Counted from the first letter of the stretch, positions 1-7,622 are shown. The stretch is 14,457 nucleotides of DNA from Synechococcus sp. MED850 (GCA_002700765.1 PAEP01000004.1:39070-53526), one strand, 5' to 3'. The notes: generated by a model not told the origin, from the sequence alone. Translations and numbers: made by a program.

Positions 1-18
1 AGCGCGGCGTCTGGAGCC
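1..18. other. Window edge before ycf34
   Basis: Only 18 bases precede ycf34. They include a GGAG at 13-16, which could be a Shine-Dalgarno element but sits only 2 nt from the ATG. Whether an upstream gene ends here cannot be told. Confidence 0.3.
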
Positions 19-270
19 ATGTGCATCTGCGTGGACTGCCGCTGGGTCGACCGATGTCAGGCCTATCACGCTGTTGAACGACAGCACGGCGTCAGCCATC
101 TCAACGCGATGCCGGATTTCCAGCCCAATTCACCTCGGATCCACGTCACCGTGCTGGATCTACCGGAGGGCGGGGCCGGCGTGGAATGGGATGTGCGAGC
201 TTGCTCAAGCTTTCTGTCCGAGCCGGGCCGCTGGCGGCGACTCCGGCCCGGGGAGCCGCTACCGGGATGA
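19..270 (+). CDS. ycf34: Ycf34 family iron-sulfur protein
   Basis: A small protein of 83 residues conserved in cyanobacteria and some algal plastids. The N-terminus carries the family's cysteine cluster (C2, C4, C7, C13), followed by a YHAVE..H segment around residues 16-23 and a further Cys at 62. Ycf34 of Synechocystis has been reported to bind an Fe-S cluster and to affect photosynthetic electron transport; the molecular role is still unclear. The ATG at 19 puts the first Cys at position 2, as is usual in the family. Its TGA overlaps the ATG of tsaB (ATGA, 267-270), so the two are probably translationally coupled. The family call rests on the Cys spacing and overall pattern. Confidence 0.9.
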   Translation: MCICVDCRWVDRCQAYHAVERQHGVSHLNAMPDFQPNSPRIHVTVLDLPEGGAGVEWDVRACSSFLSEPGRWRRLRPGEPLPG

Positions 271-887
271 GTCAGGATCCTCTGCTTCTGGCATTGCACA
301 GTTCCACGGAGCGTTTCGGCGTGGCACTGCTGGACCCGCAGCGGGACTCAGGCGATCCCTCATGCGCGGTGTTTGACGACGGCCGCGGCCTCTCCAACAG
401 CCTGTTCACCCGCGTTGAGGCGCTGCTTCCTGCGGAGCGGTGGCCGGCGCTGCAGGGCCTTGCGGTGGCCACTGGACCTGGGGGTTTCACGGGCACACGC
501 CTGTCCGTGGTGTTGGCACGCACCCTGGCGCAACAGCTCGGCTGTCCATTGCTGGGGGTGAGCAGTTATTCCCTGATGGCAGCCCGGCTCGCGCAGCAGC
601 TGCCGGATCCCAGTGAACCCTTCTGGATTCAGCGGCAGCTGCCGCGGCGGGGTCTGGTCGCGGGGTGTTACCGCGTCCTTGAGGGCCGGGTCAATGAGTT
701 GGAGCCTCCGCATCTGATTGAGCCGGGTCGCGTCCTTGCTGGACCTGCTCTTGATGCCCAGGAAGAGGTGGAAGCGGATGTGGTTGGCCTGCTGGAACTG
801 TTGAGGGTTGCTGTGGAGCGTGGAGCGTCCTGTCCTTGGCAGACCGTCCTGCCGATTTATCCCACGTCACCGGTGGGGACTGTCTGA
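267..887 (+). CDS. tsaB: TsaB, tRNA t6A37 threonylcarbamoyl transferase complex subunit
   Basis: TsaB (YeaZ) is the non-catalytic, ASKHA-fold partner of TsaD in the bacterial complex that makes N6-threonylcarbamoyladenosine at A37 of ANN-decoding tRNAs. Visible hallmarks in the 206-residue product are the N-terminal strand LLLALHSSTERFGVALLD (about 6-23), LSNSLFTRVEALL (42-54) and the glycine-rich GPGGFTGTRLS (70-80), which corresponds to GPGSFTGLR in other TsaB proteins. The frame is open back to 186, but the ATG at 267 overlaps the ycf34 stop and gives the expected N-terminus, with GGGAG 11 nt upstream. The C-terminal part is short and divergent, as is common for TsaB. Its stop overlaps the next gene's ATG by one base. 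Confidence 0.9.
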   Translation: MSQDPLLLALHSSTERFGVALLDPQRDSGDPSCAVFDDGRGLSNSLFTRVEALLPAERWPALQGLAVATGPGGFTGTRLSVVLARTLAQQLGCPLLGVSSYSLMAARLAQQLPDPSEPFWIQRQLPRRGLVAGCYRVLEGRVNELEPPHLIEPGRVLAGPALDAQEEVEADVVGLLELLRVAVERGASCPWQTVLPIYPTSPVGTV

Positions 888-1462
888 TGGCAGGACTTCG
901 GGTGGGTGTGCTGCTCGGCGGTGGCCTGATGCTGTGGCTGGTGAGCAGTGGCCCCTTGGCCCCTTACCGGGAGGCTCTGCTGGATCAGAGCGCCCCACAG
1001 CTCGTGCTGGTGCTGGGTGGGGATGTCGATCGGGAGCGCATGGGAGCGAAACTGGCCAGGGAGCTAGACCTTCCCCTGCTGGTGAGTGGCGGCAGCAACC
1101 GCGAATACGCCACCTGGATCATCGAGACGGAGGGGCTGCCCGCTGAGCGTGTGCAACTGGACTACAGAGCGCGGGACACCCTCGGTAACTTCACATCCCT
1201 CGTGGACGAGATCCGCAGCCGTGGTGTCCGGCATGTGCTGCTGGTGACCAGTGAGGACCATCTGGCGCGATCGATGGCGGTCGGGCAAGTGGTGGCAGGC
1301 AGTCGCGGGATCCATCTCACCGGGGTGCCGGTCGCCTGTGCCCCCGATTGCCGTGAGGAGGGGATGGTGAAGCGCTGGGGGGATTGGCTCAGGGCGGTGA
1401 CCTGGGTGATCACCGGCCGGGACATCAGGGATGCTGCAGGCCCTGATCCAGCATGGCGTTGA
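887..1462 (+). CDS. DUF218 (YdcF/SanA/ElyC-like) membrane-anchored protein
   Basis: A 191-residue product with one N-terminal hydrophobic segment (about 6-22), then a Rossmann-like DUF218 domain. Conserved elements are LVLVLGGD (39-46), LLVSGGSNREYA (64-75), RARDTLGNF (94-102) and VLLVTSEDHLARSM (117-130). DUF218 proteins such as ElyC and SanA are linked to envelope integrity in E. coli, but no substrate is established for this branch. The frame is open from 836; the ATG at 887 was chosen because it overlaps the tsaB TGA (885-887), has GGGGA 7 nt upstream, and puts the membrane segment at the N-terminus. The 3' end overlaps the convergent plsC-like gene by 38 bp. Confidence 0.8.
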   Translation: MAGLRVGVLLGGGLMLWLVSSGPLAPYREALLDQSAPQLVLVLGGDVDRERMGAKLARELDLPLLVSGGSNREYATWIIETEGLPAERVQLDYRARDTLGNFTSLVDEIRSRGVRHVLLVTSEDHLARSMAVGQVVAGSRGIHLTGVPVACAPDCREEGMVKRWGDWLRAVTWVITGRDIRDAAGPDPAWR

Positions 1463-2090
1463 TGCGCCTCTGCAGTTCGGCAGTGGTGGCGTCGAGATCG
1501 GCGCGGCGTCGGCCGCTCGGTGGTGGCACGAGCTCACCGATGCACAACTCAATCGGAATCAGTCGTGGGTGCCGGCTCCCACTGCCGAGGGCGCGGTGGC
1601 TGTTGCGGATGGCGACTGGCAGCAGAGGGGAACCACTGCGGGCTGCCAGGAGCGCTGCCCCGGGCAGGGGGGCGTTGACGCGTCCATCAGCTTGTCGCGT
1701 GCCGTCGAGAAACACACCGGTGGCCCAGCCTTGCTCGAGTCGGGCCGTCGCGGTGCGAATCGCTTCTCGGTCACTGGCTCCGCGTCGCACGGGGTAAGCA
1801 CCGCAGGCGCGGATGACCGCACCGAGCACGGGAACTTCGAACAACTCCGCTTTGGCCATGAAGGCCACAGGCCGCCCCAGGGCATGCCCCAGCAGGGGGG
1901 GGTCCAGGTGGGAGCCATGGTTCGCCACCACCACGAGAGGTCCCTGGAGCGGGACGTGCTCAAGCCCCCGGGTGGAACCGCGGAAGAGGCCACGAAAGAT
2001 GGGGAACACCAGCAGGTTGCTGACCAGCCGGTAGGTCAGGCTCGGCCTCGGGGCCCTCAGTAGAACCGGTGGGGTCACAGGGTCGCTCAC
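1425..2090 (-). CDS. plsC: PlsC-like 1-acyl-glycerol-3-phosphate acyltransferase
   Basis: A member of the LPLAT/PlsC family, which acylates lysophosphatidic acid to phosphatidic acid at the membrane. The 221-residue product has motif I NHGSHLD (57-63), with the catalytic H58 and D63 in H-x4-D spacing. Motif II region is PVAFMAKAELFEVP (74-87) and motif IV is PLLPVAI (155-161). Motif III, usually FPEGTRS, reads FLDGTRQ (127-133), so P and E are replaced by L and D. Residues 19-36 are hydrophobic and may contact the membrane. The start is GTG at 2090, overlapping the fabD stop (GTGA). It is the last gene of the fabH-fabD-plsC run. The family is secure; the exact acyl acceptor is inferred from context. 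Confidence 0.85.
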   Translation of the reverse strand: MSDPVTPPVLLRAPRPSLTYRLVSNLLVFPIFRGLFRGSTRGLEHVPLQGPLVVVANHGSHLDPPLLGHALGRPVAFMAKAELFEVPVLGAVIRACGAYPVRRGASDREAIRTATARLEQGWATGVFLDGTRQADGRVNAPLPGAALLAARSGSPLLPVAIRNSHRALGSGSRHPRLIPIELCIGELVPPPSGRRRADLDATTAELQRRINAMLDQGLQHP

Positions 2091-2980
2091 AGGCCCAGAT
2101 CACCCGCTCCGGCGATCTGGGAGATGGTGATCCCCCTCAGTGCCCGCTTGGCCAGGCCGCTGAGAACGTTCCCTGGACCGATCTCCACCAGGGTGTCGAT
2201 GCCGCCCTGCTCGAGCGCAGCCATCGTTTCTCTCCAGCGGACTCCATGGGTCATCTGTTGCTTGAGGCGCTGCTTGAGCACCTCTCCGCTGCTGCTTGGC
2301 GTGGGATCACTGTTGCTCAGGACGGGAATCGTTGCGTCCTGGAAGGTCACACGATCCAGCTCGGTGGCGAACTGCTCCGCAGCGTTCGCCATGAATGGCG
2401 AGTGGAAGGCACCGGACACAGCCAGGGGGATGGCGCGTTTGCAGGTGAGCGCGTCGCAGATCGACGCGAGGGCGTCGGGTCGGCCCGAAAGCACCACCTG
2501 GCCATCGCTGTTGTCATTGGCGATGAACACACCGTCCGCTGCGTTCACCAGCTCATCGAGCTGGCTGCGGTCAAAGCCGATGACGGCTGTCATGCCCCCA
2601 CCACCAGCGGCTGCCATCAGTTCGGAGCGGGTTTTCATCAAGCGCAGCCCCGTCTCAAGGTCGAACACCCCTGCGGCATACAGCGCCACCAGCTCACCCA
2701 GGCTGTGACCCGCCAGCAGCGTTGCTTCACGACCCTGTTGGCGGAGGTTGTCGACGAGCAGCGACTCCAGGACAAAAAGGGCCGGCTGGGTGTTGCGCGT
2801 GTCGTTCAGATCGCTGGGTTGCGTGGTTCCGCTGTCCCCACGACAGATCGCCAGCAGATCACGACCGATCAGCGATGACGCCATCGCGAAGCGATCCTCA
2901 GCGCAGGGAAGGGTCATCAGCTGGTCGGTCATCCCCACCTTCTGAGAGCCTTGTCCGGGGAACACCCAGGCGATCGCCAT
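2087..2980 (-). CDS. fabD: Malonyl-CoA:ACP transacylase FabD
   Basis: FabD moves malonyl from CoA to acyl carrier protein to supply the extender unit of type II fatty acid synthesis. The 297-residue product is of normal length. It begins with the family's FPGQGSQ (7-13), carries the nucleophile in GHSLGE (S93), the conserved R118, the catalytic His in AFHSPFM (H193) and a C-terminal EIGPGNVL. The start is ATG at 2980 with no clear Shine-Dalgarno element. It lies 30 nt downstream of fabH and overlaps the GTG of the plsC-like gene by 4 nt, which supports one transcript. Confidence 0.97.
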   Translation of the reverse strand: MAIAWVFPGQGSQKVGMTDQLMTLPCAEDRFAMASSLIGRDLLAICRGDSGTTQPSDLNDTRNTQPALFVLESLLVDNLRQQGREATLLAGHSLGELVALYAAGVFDLETGLRLMKTRSELMAAAGGGGMTAVIGFDRSQLDELVNAADGVFIANDNSDGQVVLSGRPDALASICDALTCKRAIPLAVSGAFHSPFMANAAEQFATELDRVTFQDATIPVLSNSDPTPSSSGEVLKQRLKQQMTHGVRWRETMAALEQGGIDTLVEIGPGNVLSGLAKRALRGITISQIAGAGDLGL

Positions 2981-3010
2981 CAGTTCACGTCTTGATTGCC
3001 GTGCGGGAGG

Positions 3011-4030
3011 TTAGGCCGGCCCGCTCCAGCGCAGCAGAGCAGCGCCCCAGCTCAACCCGGCTCCGAAGCCACTGCTGGCGATCCGATGCCCCGGATGAAC
3101 AAGACCCCCCCGGACCGCCTCATCCAGCATCAGAGGGATCGTGGCGGCGGAGGTGTTGCCGTAGTTCGACAGATTGCTCAGCACCTTCGCAGCAGGGAGG
3201 GCGAACCGTTCGGCCACGGCATCGAGGATGCGCTGATTCGCCTGGTGCAACAGCAACCAATCCAGTTGATCCGCGGAGACCCCAGTCTGTTGAAGCAGTC
3301 CATCGAGGATCGCTGGCACCTCCCGTACGGCGAACTTGTACACCTCCTGGCCGTTCATCTGAATTGTTCTGAAGCCGCCCTTCTGGTGACTCACATCGCC
3401 CACCAGTGGAGCGCGTTCATCGAGCTGGGGCAGTTGCAGCACCTCGCCTCGGCTGCCATCGGAGCGCAGCAGAAATCCCTCGAGGTCATCGCGACCGTCC
3501 GCGGAAGCCTCCATCAGAAGGGCACCTGCCCCATCACCGAACAGCACGCAGGAGCGGCGGTCGTCCCAGTCCACCCATCGGCTGAGCTGGTCGGCACCCA
3601 CCACAAGAATGCGCCGCATCGCGCCGGTGCGCAGATACTGAGCCGCCGTGACGAGAGCGAACAGAAAGCCGCTGCAGGCCGCTGTGAGATCAAAAGCCAC
3701 CGCATTAGTGGCGCCGAGTCGACCCTGCAGATGGGGAGCGGAGCCGAACAGATCATCCGGCGTGGACGTGGCCAGGATGATCAGATCAAGGCTGTCAGCA
3801 GACCAGCCCGCCATTTCCAGGGCCGCTGCTGACGCTGCCGTGGTCAGGTCGGCGAGGGATTCGTCGGCTCCGATCACCCGCCTGGCAGCGATGCCTGTGC
3901 GGCTGCGGATCCAGGTGTCGCTGGTCTCGACGCGCTGTCCGAGTTGCTCGTTGCTGATCGAGCATGCCGGCGTCGCGCTGCCGCAGCCTCTCAGCAGGAC
4001 GCCACCAGACCGGACAGGCAGTGCGACCAA
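3011..4030 (-). CDS. fabH: 3-oxoacyl-ACP synthase III FabH
   Basis: FabH condenses acetyl-CoA with malonyl-ACP and so starts each fatty acid chain. The catalytic triad is visible in the 339-residue product: C119 in TAACSGF, H262 in LHQANQR and N292 in NYGNTSA. The DTWIRSRTGI segment (38-47) and the C-terminal GFGAGLSWGAALLRW are also typical. The start appears to be TTG at 4030: an in-frame stop lies just upstream (4037-4039) and there is no ATG or GTG before the conserved region. No good Shine-Dalgarno sequence is seen. The gene follows plsX after 26 nt and precedes fabD by 30 nt, so it is likely co-transcribed with both. Confidence 0.97.
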   Translation of the reverse strand: MVALPVRSGGVLLRGCGSATPACSISNEQLGQRVETSDTWIRSRTGIAARRVIGADESLADLTTAASAAALEMAGWSADSLDLIILATSTPDDLFGSAPHLQGRLGATNAVAFDLTAACSGFLFALVTAAQYLRTGAMRRILVVGADQLSRWVDWDDRRSCVLFGDGAGALLMEASADGRDDLEGFLLRSDGSRGEVLQLPQLDERAPLVGDVSHQKGGFRTIQMNGQEVYKFAVREVPAILDGLLQQTGVSADQLDWLLLHQANQRILDAVAERFALPAAKVLSNLSNYGNTSAATIPLMLDEAVRGGLVHPGHRIASSGFGAGLSWGAALLRWSGPA

Positions 4031-4056
4031 TGAGGGTCAATCACAAGTGGCGTCAG

Positions 4057-5376
4057 TCAACCACAGCAGCTTTGCAGTTCCGCGAGATCGTCCATCACAC
4101 CGTGGCTGGCGGCGGAATGGGCCAGCCGAAGAGCACTCACCACAGAGAGGGCTTTGCTGCTGCCGTGGCCGATCACGCAGATGCCGTTGACACCCAGCAG
4201 CAGCGCTCCGCCGTGTTCGGCGTGATCAAGGCGCTTCTTGATCCGTTTGAGGTTGCTGCGCAGGAAGGCTGAGCCCACTTTTCCGCGGCGTCCGCGGGGG
4301 AGCTCAGCTCTGAGCACACCCAGCAGCACACTGCCGACGGATTCAAGAAACTTCAGCAGCACATTGCCGGTGAAGCCATCGCAGACCACCACGTCGAATT
4401 CACCGGACAGCACATCGCGTCCCTCGCAGTTGCCGGCAAAACGGAGACGCTTCTCGTCCCGCAGCAACTCAAAGCTGCGCAGCGACAACTCGTTGCCTTT
4501 GCACTCCTCTTCACCGATGTTGAGAAGCCCGATGCGGGGACGGCTCACCTGCAACACATCACGGCTGTAGATGTTTCCGAGCAGGGCGAACTGATGCAGG
4601 TAGGCGGGTTTGCAGTCCATGTTGGCTCCCACATCCAGCACCAGCACGGGCTGGCCTGGATCCTTGGTGGGAAACAGCGCACCGATCGCCGGGCGATCGA
4701 TGCCCTTGAGGCGACCAAGCCGGAAAATGGCTGAGGCCATCACGGCGCCGGAGTTGCCGGCGGAGTACACAGCCAGGGCCTCCTTTTTCTTCACAAGATC
4801 CATCGCCACGTTGATGCTGGCGTCGCGTTTGCGGCGCACCGCCGTGGCTTCGTCGTCCATGCCGATCGATGGGCCGCTGGCCACGATCTCCAGATGGCGA
4901 TTGTCAACCGCGGCCTGGAGTTTATCACCGATCTGCAGGGCGTCTGCAGCGGCCATGATTCGGTCCCGTTCACCGATGAACTTGATCCGCAAAGGCAGGC
5001 GCTCAATCGCCTGGAGGCAACCTTCAAGGATGGGGCCTGGAGCGTGATCACCACCCATCCCATCGACGGCGACCCAGAGCCGATCTCGATCGTCGATGCC
5101 TTCGTCTTCACTGCCCCCCTGCAGACGGCGGAGCGGATCAAACACCAAGGGTTGAAGCACGCTGCTGGCAACGGTGCCGGCGCCAGACACGACGGATTCC
5201 GCCACGGTGCCGGCCATCGATCCAGCCACGTTGGCTGAACTGGTGGCGCTGTCCACGATCGTGGTGACGGCGGCATTGCGCCGATACCAGATCACGAGCC
5301 GGCGGATGGCCCGCGGACGGCTGTTCTTGCTCCGGGGCCCGTCGGCCGGGGAGGAATCAGGACCCTTCGGAGGCAA
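4057..5376 (-). CDS. plsX: Phosphate acyltransferase PlsX with long N-terminal extension
   Basis: PlsX converts acyl-ACP to acyl-phosphate, the donor for PlsY in phospholipid synthesis. The core starts at about residue 101 with WVAVDGMGGDHAPGP; PAIGALFPTKDPG, DVGANMDCKP and VCDGFTGNVLLKFLESVG follow. Ordinary PlsX proteins are about 330-350 residues with this motif at the extreme N-terminus, so 439 residues implies an extension of about 100. The extension has a basic Pro/Ser-rich start (1-27), an RRLVIWYRR segment (25-33), then an Ala/Gly/Ser/Thr/Val-rich stretch with 11-residue periodicity (35-78). The longest start is TTG at 5376, overlapping the rpaB end by 20 nt. A GTG at 5295 would remove 27 residues but keep the periodic part. 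The exact start is uncertain. Confidence 0.93.
   Translation of the reverse strand: MPPKGPDSSPADGPRSKNSRPRAIRRLVIWYRRNAAVTTIVDSATSSANVAGSMAGTVAESVVSGAGTVASSVLQPLVFDPLRRLQGGSEDEGIDDRDRLWVAVDGMGGDHAPGPILEGCLQAIERLPLRIKFIGERDRIMAAADALQIGDKLQAAVDNRHLEIVASGPSIGMDDEATAVRRKRDASINVAMDLVKKKEALAVYSAGNSGAVMASAIFRLGRLKGIDRPAIGALFPTKDPGQPVLVLDVGANMDCKPAYLHQFALLGNIYSRDVLQVSRPRIGLLNIGEEECKGNELSLRSFELLRDEKRLRFAGNCEGRDVLSGEFDVVVCDGFTGNVLLKFLESVGSVLLGVLRAELPRGRRGKVGSAFLRSNLKRIKKRLDHAEHGGALLLGVNGICVIGHGSSKALSVVSALRLAHSAASHGVMDDLAELQSCCG
5143..5274 (-). repeat. 11-residue (33-nt) coding repeat in the PlsX extension
   Basis: Residues 35-78 of PlsX can be written as four 11-mers. The clearest two are TVAESVVSGAG (57-67) and TVASSVLQPLV (68-78), preceded by SSANVAGSMAG (46-56). 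At the DNA level the 11 bases ACGGTGCCGGC recur on the + strand at 5171-5181 and 5204-5214, exactly 33 nt apart. An 11-residue period of small and hydrophobic residues is typical of amphipathic membrane-binding helices. That function is inference here. Confidence 0.65.
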
Positions 5377-6103
5377 CGGAGTCGACGATGCGCTGGAACA
5401 GATACCCGGTTCCCCGAGCTGTGAGGATCAGCTCGGGGTTGGCCGGATCGTCCTCCAGTTTGGAGCGAAGTCGGGAAATATGAACATCAACCACCCGCGT
5501 ATCCACGTGGCGTTCCGGTGTGTACCCCCAAACCTCCTTGAGGATCTCACCGCGATTGAAGGGTTCTCCTGACCGGCTCACCAGCAGTTCGAGCAGGCTG
5601 AACTCCATGCCCGTCAGGCGGATCCGCTCATCACCACGGAACACCTGGCGCTTGTTGGTGTCGATCCTTAGATCGGAAACGGCAATCACACCGGAGTTGG
5701 GAATGCCAGCCACCGGCTCTTTCTCGACGCGACGCAGCACGCAGCGGATCCGGGCCTCGAGTTCCTTCGGGCTGAACGGCTTCACCACGTAGTCGTCAGC
5801 ACCCAGCTCCAGGCCGGTGATCCGGTCGGCCACATCGCCAAGGGCTGTGAGCATCACGATCGGCACGTCGGATTCCTTGCGGAGCTCCTGGCAGACGCCA
5901 TAACCATCAAGTTTGGGCATCATCACGTCCAGTACCACAAGGTCCGGAATGCAGTTGTGAAACAACTCGAGTGCTTCGGTGCCGTCACAAGCGGTGACGA
6001 CGTTGTACCCGATCATCGAAAGACGGGTCTCAAGGATTCGCCGGATCGAAGCCTCGTCGTCGACCACGAGGATTGTTTCCTTGGAGGGAGCCGTGGTCGT
6101 CAT
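5357..6103 (-). CDS. rpaB: RpaB response regulator (Ycf27), OmpR family
   Basis: RpaB is an essential OmpR-type regulator in cyanobacteria. It binds HLR1 elements and controls high-light and photosystem genes, usually with the kinase NblS/Hik33. The 248-residue product has a receiver domain (about 9-125) with acidic DDE at 15-17, phosphoacceptor D59 in LVVLDVMMP, T in MLTALG and K in VVKPFSP. The winged-helix domain follows, with GYTPERHVDTRVVDVHISRLR and a closing ARGTGYLF. The frame is open to 6175, but the ATG at 6103 gives the usual MTT..KETILVVDDE start. It is divergent from radA (90 bp gap) and its 3' end overlaps the longest plsX frame, making rpaB the first gene of a lipid-synthesis run. 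Confidence 0.94.
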   Translation of the reverse strand: MTTTAPSKETILVVDDEASIRRILETRLSMIGYNVVTACDGTEALELFHNCIPDLVVLDVMMPKLDGYGVCQELRKESDVPIVMLTALGDVADRITGLELGADDYVVKPFSPKELEARIRCVLRRVEKEPVAGIPNSGVIAVSDLRIDTNKRQVFRGDERIRLTGMEFSLLELLVSRSGEPFNRGEILKEVWGYTPERHVDTRVVDVHISRLRSKLEDDPANPELILTARGTGYLFQRIVDSVASEGS

Positions 6104-6193
6104 AACGGCTAATGGATTGCCTGGTTCTCGCAACAGATAAAAGCGCCTAGACCCCTCCCGTTCACTCAACAGCAACTTTCTTCATAGTTCTCA
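6104..6193. promoter_or_regulatory. Divergent rpaB/radA intergenic region
   Basis: Ninety bases between two divergent starts must hold at least part of both promoters. I see no convincing -35/-10 pair and no paired HLR1 direct repeat. An AGATAAAAG segment near 6135-6143 is the most AT-rich part and could contribute a -10 on either strand. The call rests on gene arrangement only. Confidence 0.4.
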
Positions 6194-7591
6194 GTGCCAC
6201 GCTCCAGCACCCTTTTTGTTTGCCAGGCCTGTGGTGCCAAGGCTCGTCAGTTCTTTGGGCGCTGTCCGGAGTGCGGCAGCTGGAACACGTTGGTGGAGCA
6301 GTCGCAACCAGCGACGGATCGCAGAAGGCGTCGTGATGCCCCTGATCCGTCGCAGAAACCTGCTCCGCGTCGCTCCCAGGCGATAGCAGATCTCGAGGAC
6401 AAGCCGCTGCAGCGGCAGGGCACTGGATCGGTGGAATTCGACCGGGTGCTGGGTGGAGGATTGGTGCCCGGTTCGCTGGTGTTGGTCGGGGGAAACCCCG
6501 GCATCGGCAAGAGCACCCTGCTGCTTCAGAGCGCTTCGGCGATGGCGCGGCAGGGTTCTGTGCTTTATGTCAGTGCAGAGGAGTCCGCCCAGCAGGTCAA
6601 ATTGCGCTGGCAGCGCCTGGCCGGCGGTGCATCCGAGCTGCAATTGCTGGCGGAGACGGACCTGGATCTGGTGCTACAGGAACTGGAGGCCCTGCGACCT
6701 GCCGTGGCGATCATTGACAGCATTCAGGCCCTGCATGATGCCGATCTGGCGAGTGCGCCCGGTTCGGTCGGTCAGGTGCGGGAGTGCGCAGCAGCACTCC
6801 AGCGGCTGGCCAAACGGCAAAACACAGCGCTGTTGTTGGTGGGGCACGTCACCAAGGAGGGCATGCTGGCTGGCCCCAAGGTGCTGGAGCACCTCGTTGA
6901 TGCGGTGCTCACGTTTGAGGGTGACCGGTTCGCCAGCCATCGCCTGCTGCGTGCCGTGAAAAACCGCTTCGGTGCCACCCACGAGCTGGGGCTATTCGAC
7001 ATGCAGGCCCAGGGTCTGGTGGAGGTGGGCAATCCAAGCGAGCTGTTCCTCAGCGAGGCACGTGCATCGGGAGTCGCCACGATCGTGGCGTGTGAAGGCA
7101 CCCGATCGCTTGTGGTGGATCTGCAGGCGCTTGTCAATGTCACGAGTTATGCCAGCCCGCGGCGCACGGCCACTGGGATCAGCACCAACAGGTTGCATCA
7201 GATCCTGGCGGTTCTCGAGAAGCACATGGGTCTGCCGCTGTCCCGTTTTGACTGCTACCTGGCGGTCGCCGGCGGCCTGGATGTGGAGGAACCCGCGGCG
7301 GATCTGGGCGTGGCGGCAGCGGTGGTGGCGAGTTTCCGCGACCTCACCCTGCCCGCGGGAACGGTCTTGATCGGGGAGCTTGGTCTCGGCGGCCAGTTGC
7401 GCCCGGTCGGTCAGTTGGAGCTTCGTTTGCAGGAGGCGGCCAGGCTCGGTTTCCGCCGAGCGGTGGTGCCCCATGGCAGTGGTCTCGGCTCCCTGGCAGC
7501 CGGTTTGGACCTCGAGCTGCTAGAGGCGGAGGCTGTCACCGAAGCTCTCGTGCAGGCCCTTGGTGATGGGGTTCGCTCCGATCCGGCCTGA
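6194..7591 (+). CDS. radA: DNA repair protein RadA/Sms
   Basis: RadA is a RecA-like, hexameric DnaB-type helicase that drives branch migration in recombination repair. The 465-residue product shows the complete family plan: a C4 zinc finger (C10, C13, C24, C27), Walker A GGNPGIGKST (99-108), Walker B AIIDSIQ (172-178), the RadA-specific KNRFG (256-260), and a C-terminal Lon-protease-like domain with GGLDVEEPAADLGVAAAVVAS. The start is GTG at 6194, placing the zinc finger close to the N-terminus as usual. It is divergent from rpaB and convergent with ycf3, with a 31 bp gap and no obvious terminator. Confidence 0.97.
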   Translation: MPRSSTLFVCQACGAKARQFFGRCPECGSWNTLVEQSQPATDRRRRRDAPDPSQKPAPRRSQAIADLEDKPLQRQGTGSVEFDRVLGGGLVPGSLVLVGGNPGIGKSTLLLQSASAMARQGSVLYVSAEESAQQVKLRWQRLAGGASELQLLAETDLDLVLQELEALRPAVAIIDSIQALHDADLASAPGSVGQVRECAAALQRLAKRQNTALLLVGHVTKEGMLAGPKVLEHLVDAVLTFEGDRFASHRLLRAVKNRFGATHELGLFDMQAQGLVEVGNPSELFLSEARASGVATIVACEGTRSLVVDLQALVNVTSYASPRRTATGISTNRLHQILAVLEKHMGLPLSRFDCYLAVAGGLDVEEPAADLGVAAAVVASFRDLTLPAGTVLIGELGLGGQLRPVGQLELRLQEAARLGFRRAVVPHGSGLGSLAAGLDLELLEAEAVTEALVQALGDGVRSDPA

Positions 7592-7622
7592 GGCGGATTC
7601 GATCATTCGTCCCGCAGAGCCC

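Noticed and set aside
2069..2878. Long + strand frame opposite fabD, with similar frames opposite fabH, radA and the copper ATPase gene
   Set aside because: The opposite strand encodes proteins with complete catalytic motifs. The long antisense frames are explained by high GC content at third codon positions.
2970..2977. HIP1 octamer GCGATCGC
   Set aside because: Only a couple of copies were noticed in the window (this one and one near 11733). That is no more than GC-rich DNA would give, so it is not a repeat family here.
7592..7622. Possible terminator between convergent radA and ycf3
   Set aside because: The CTGAGGC/GCCCTCAG pairing is imperfect and has no T-run.
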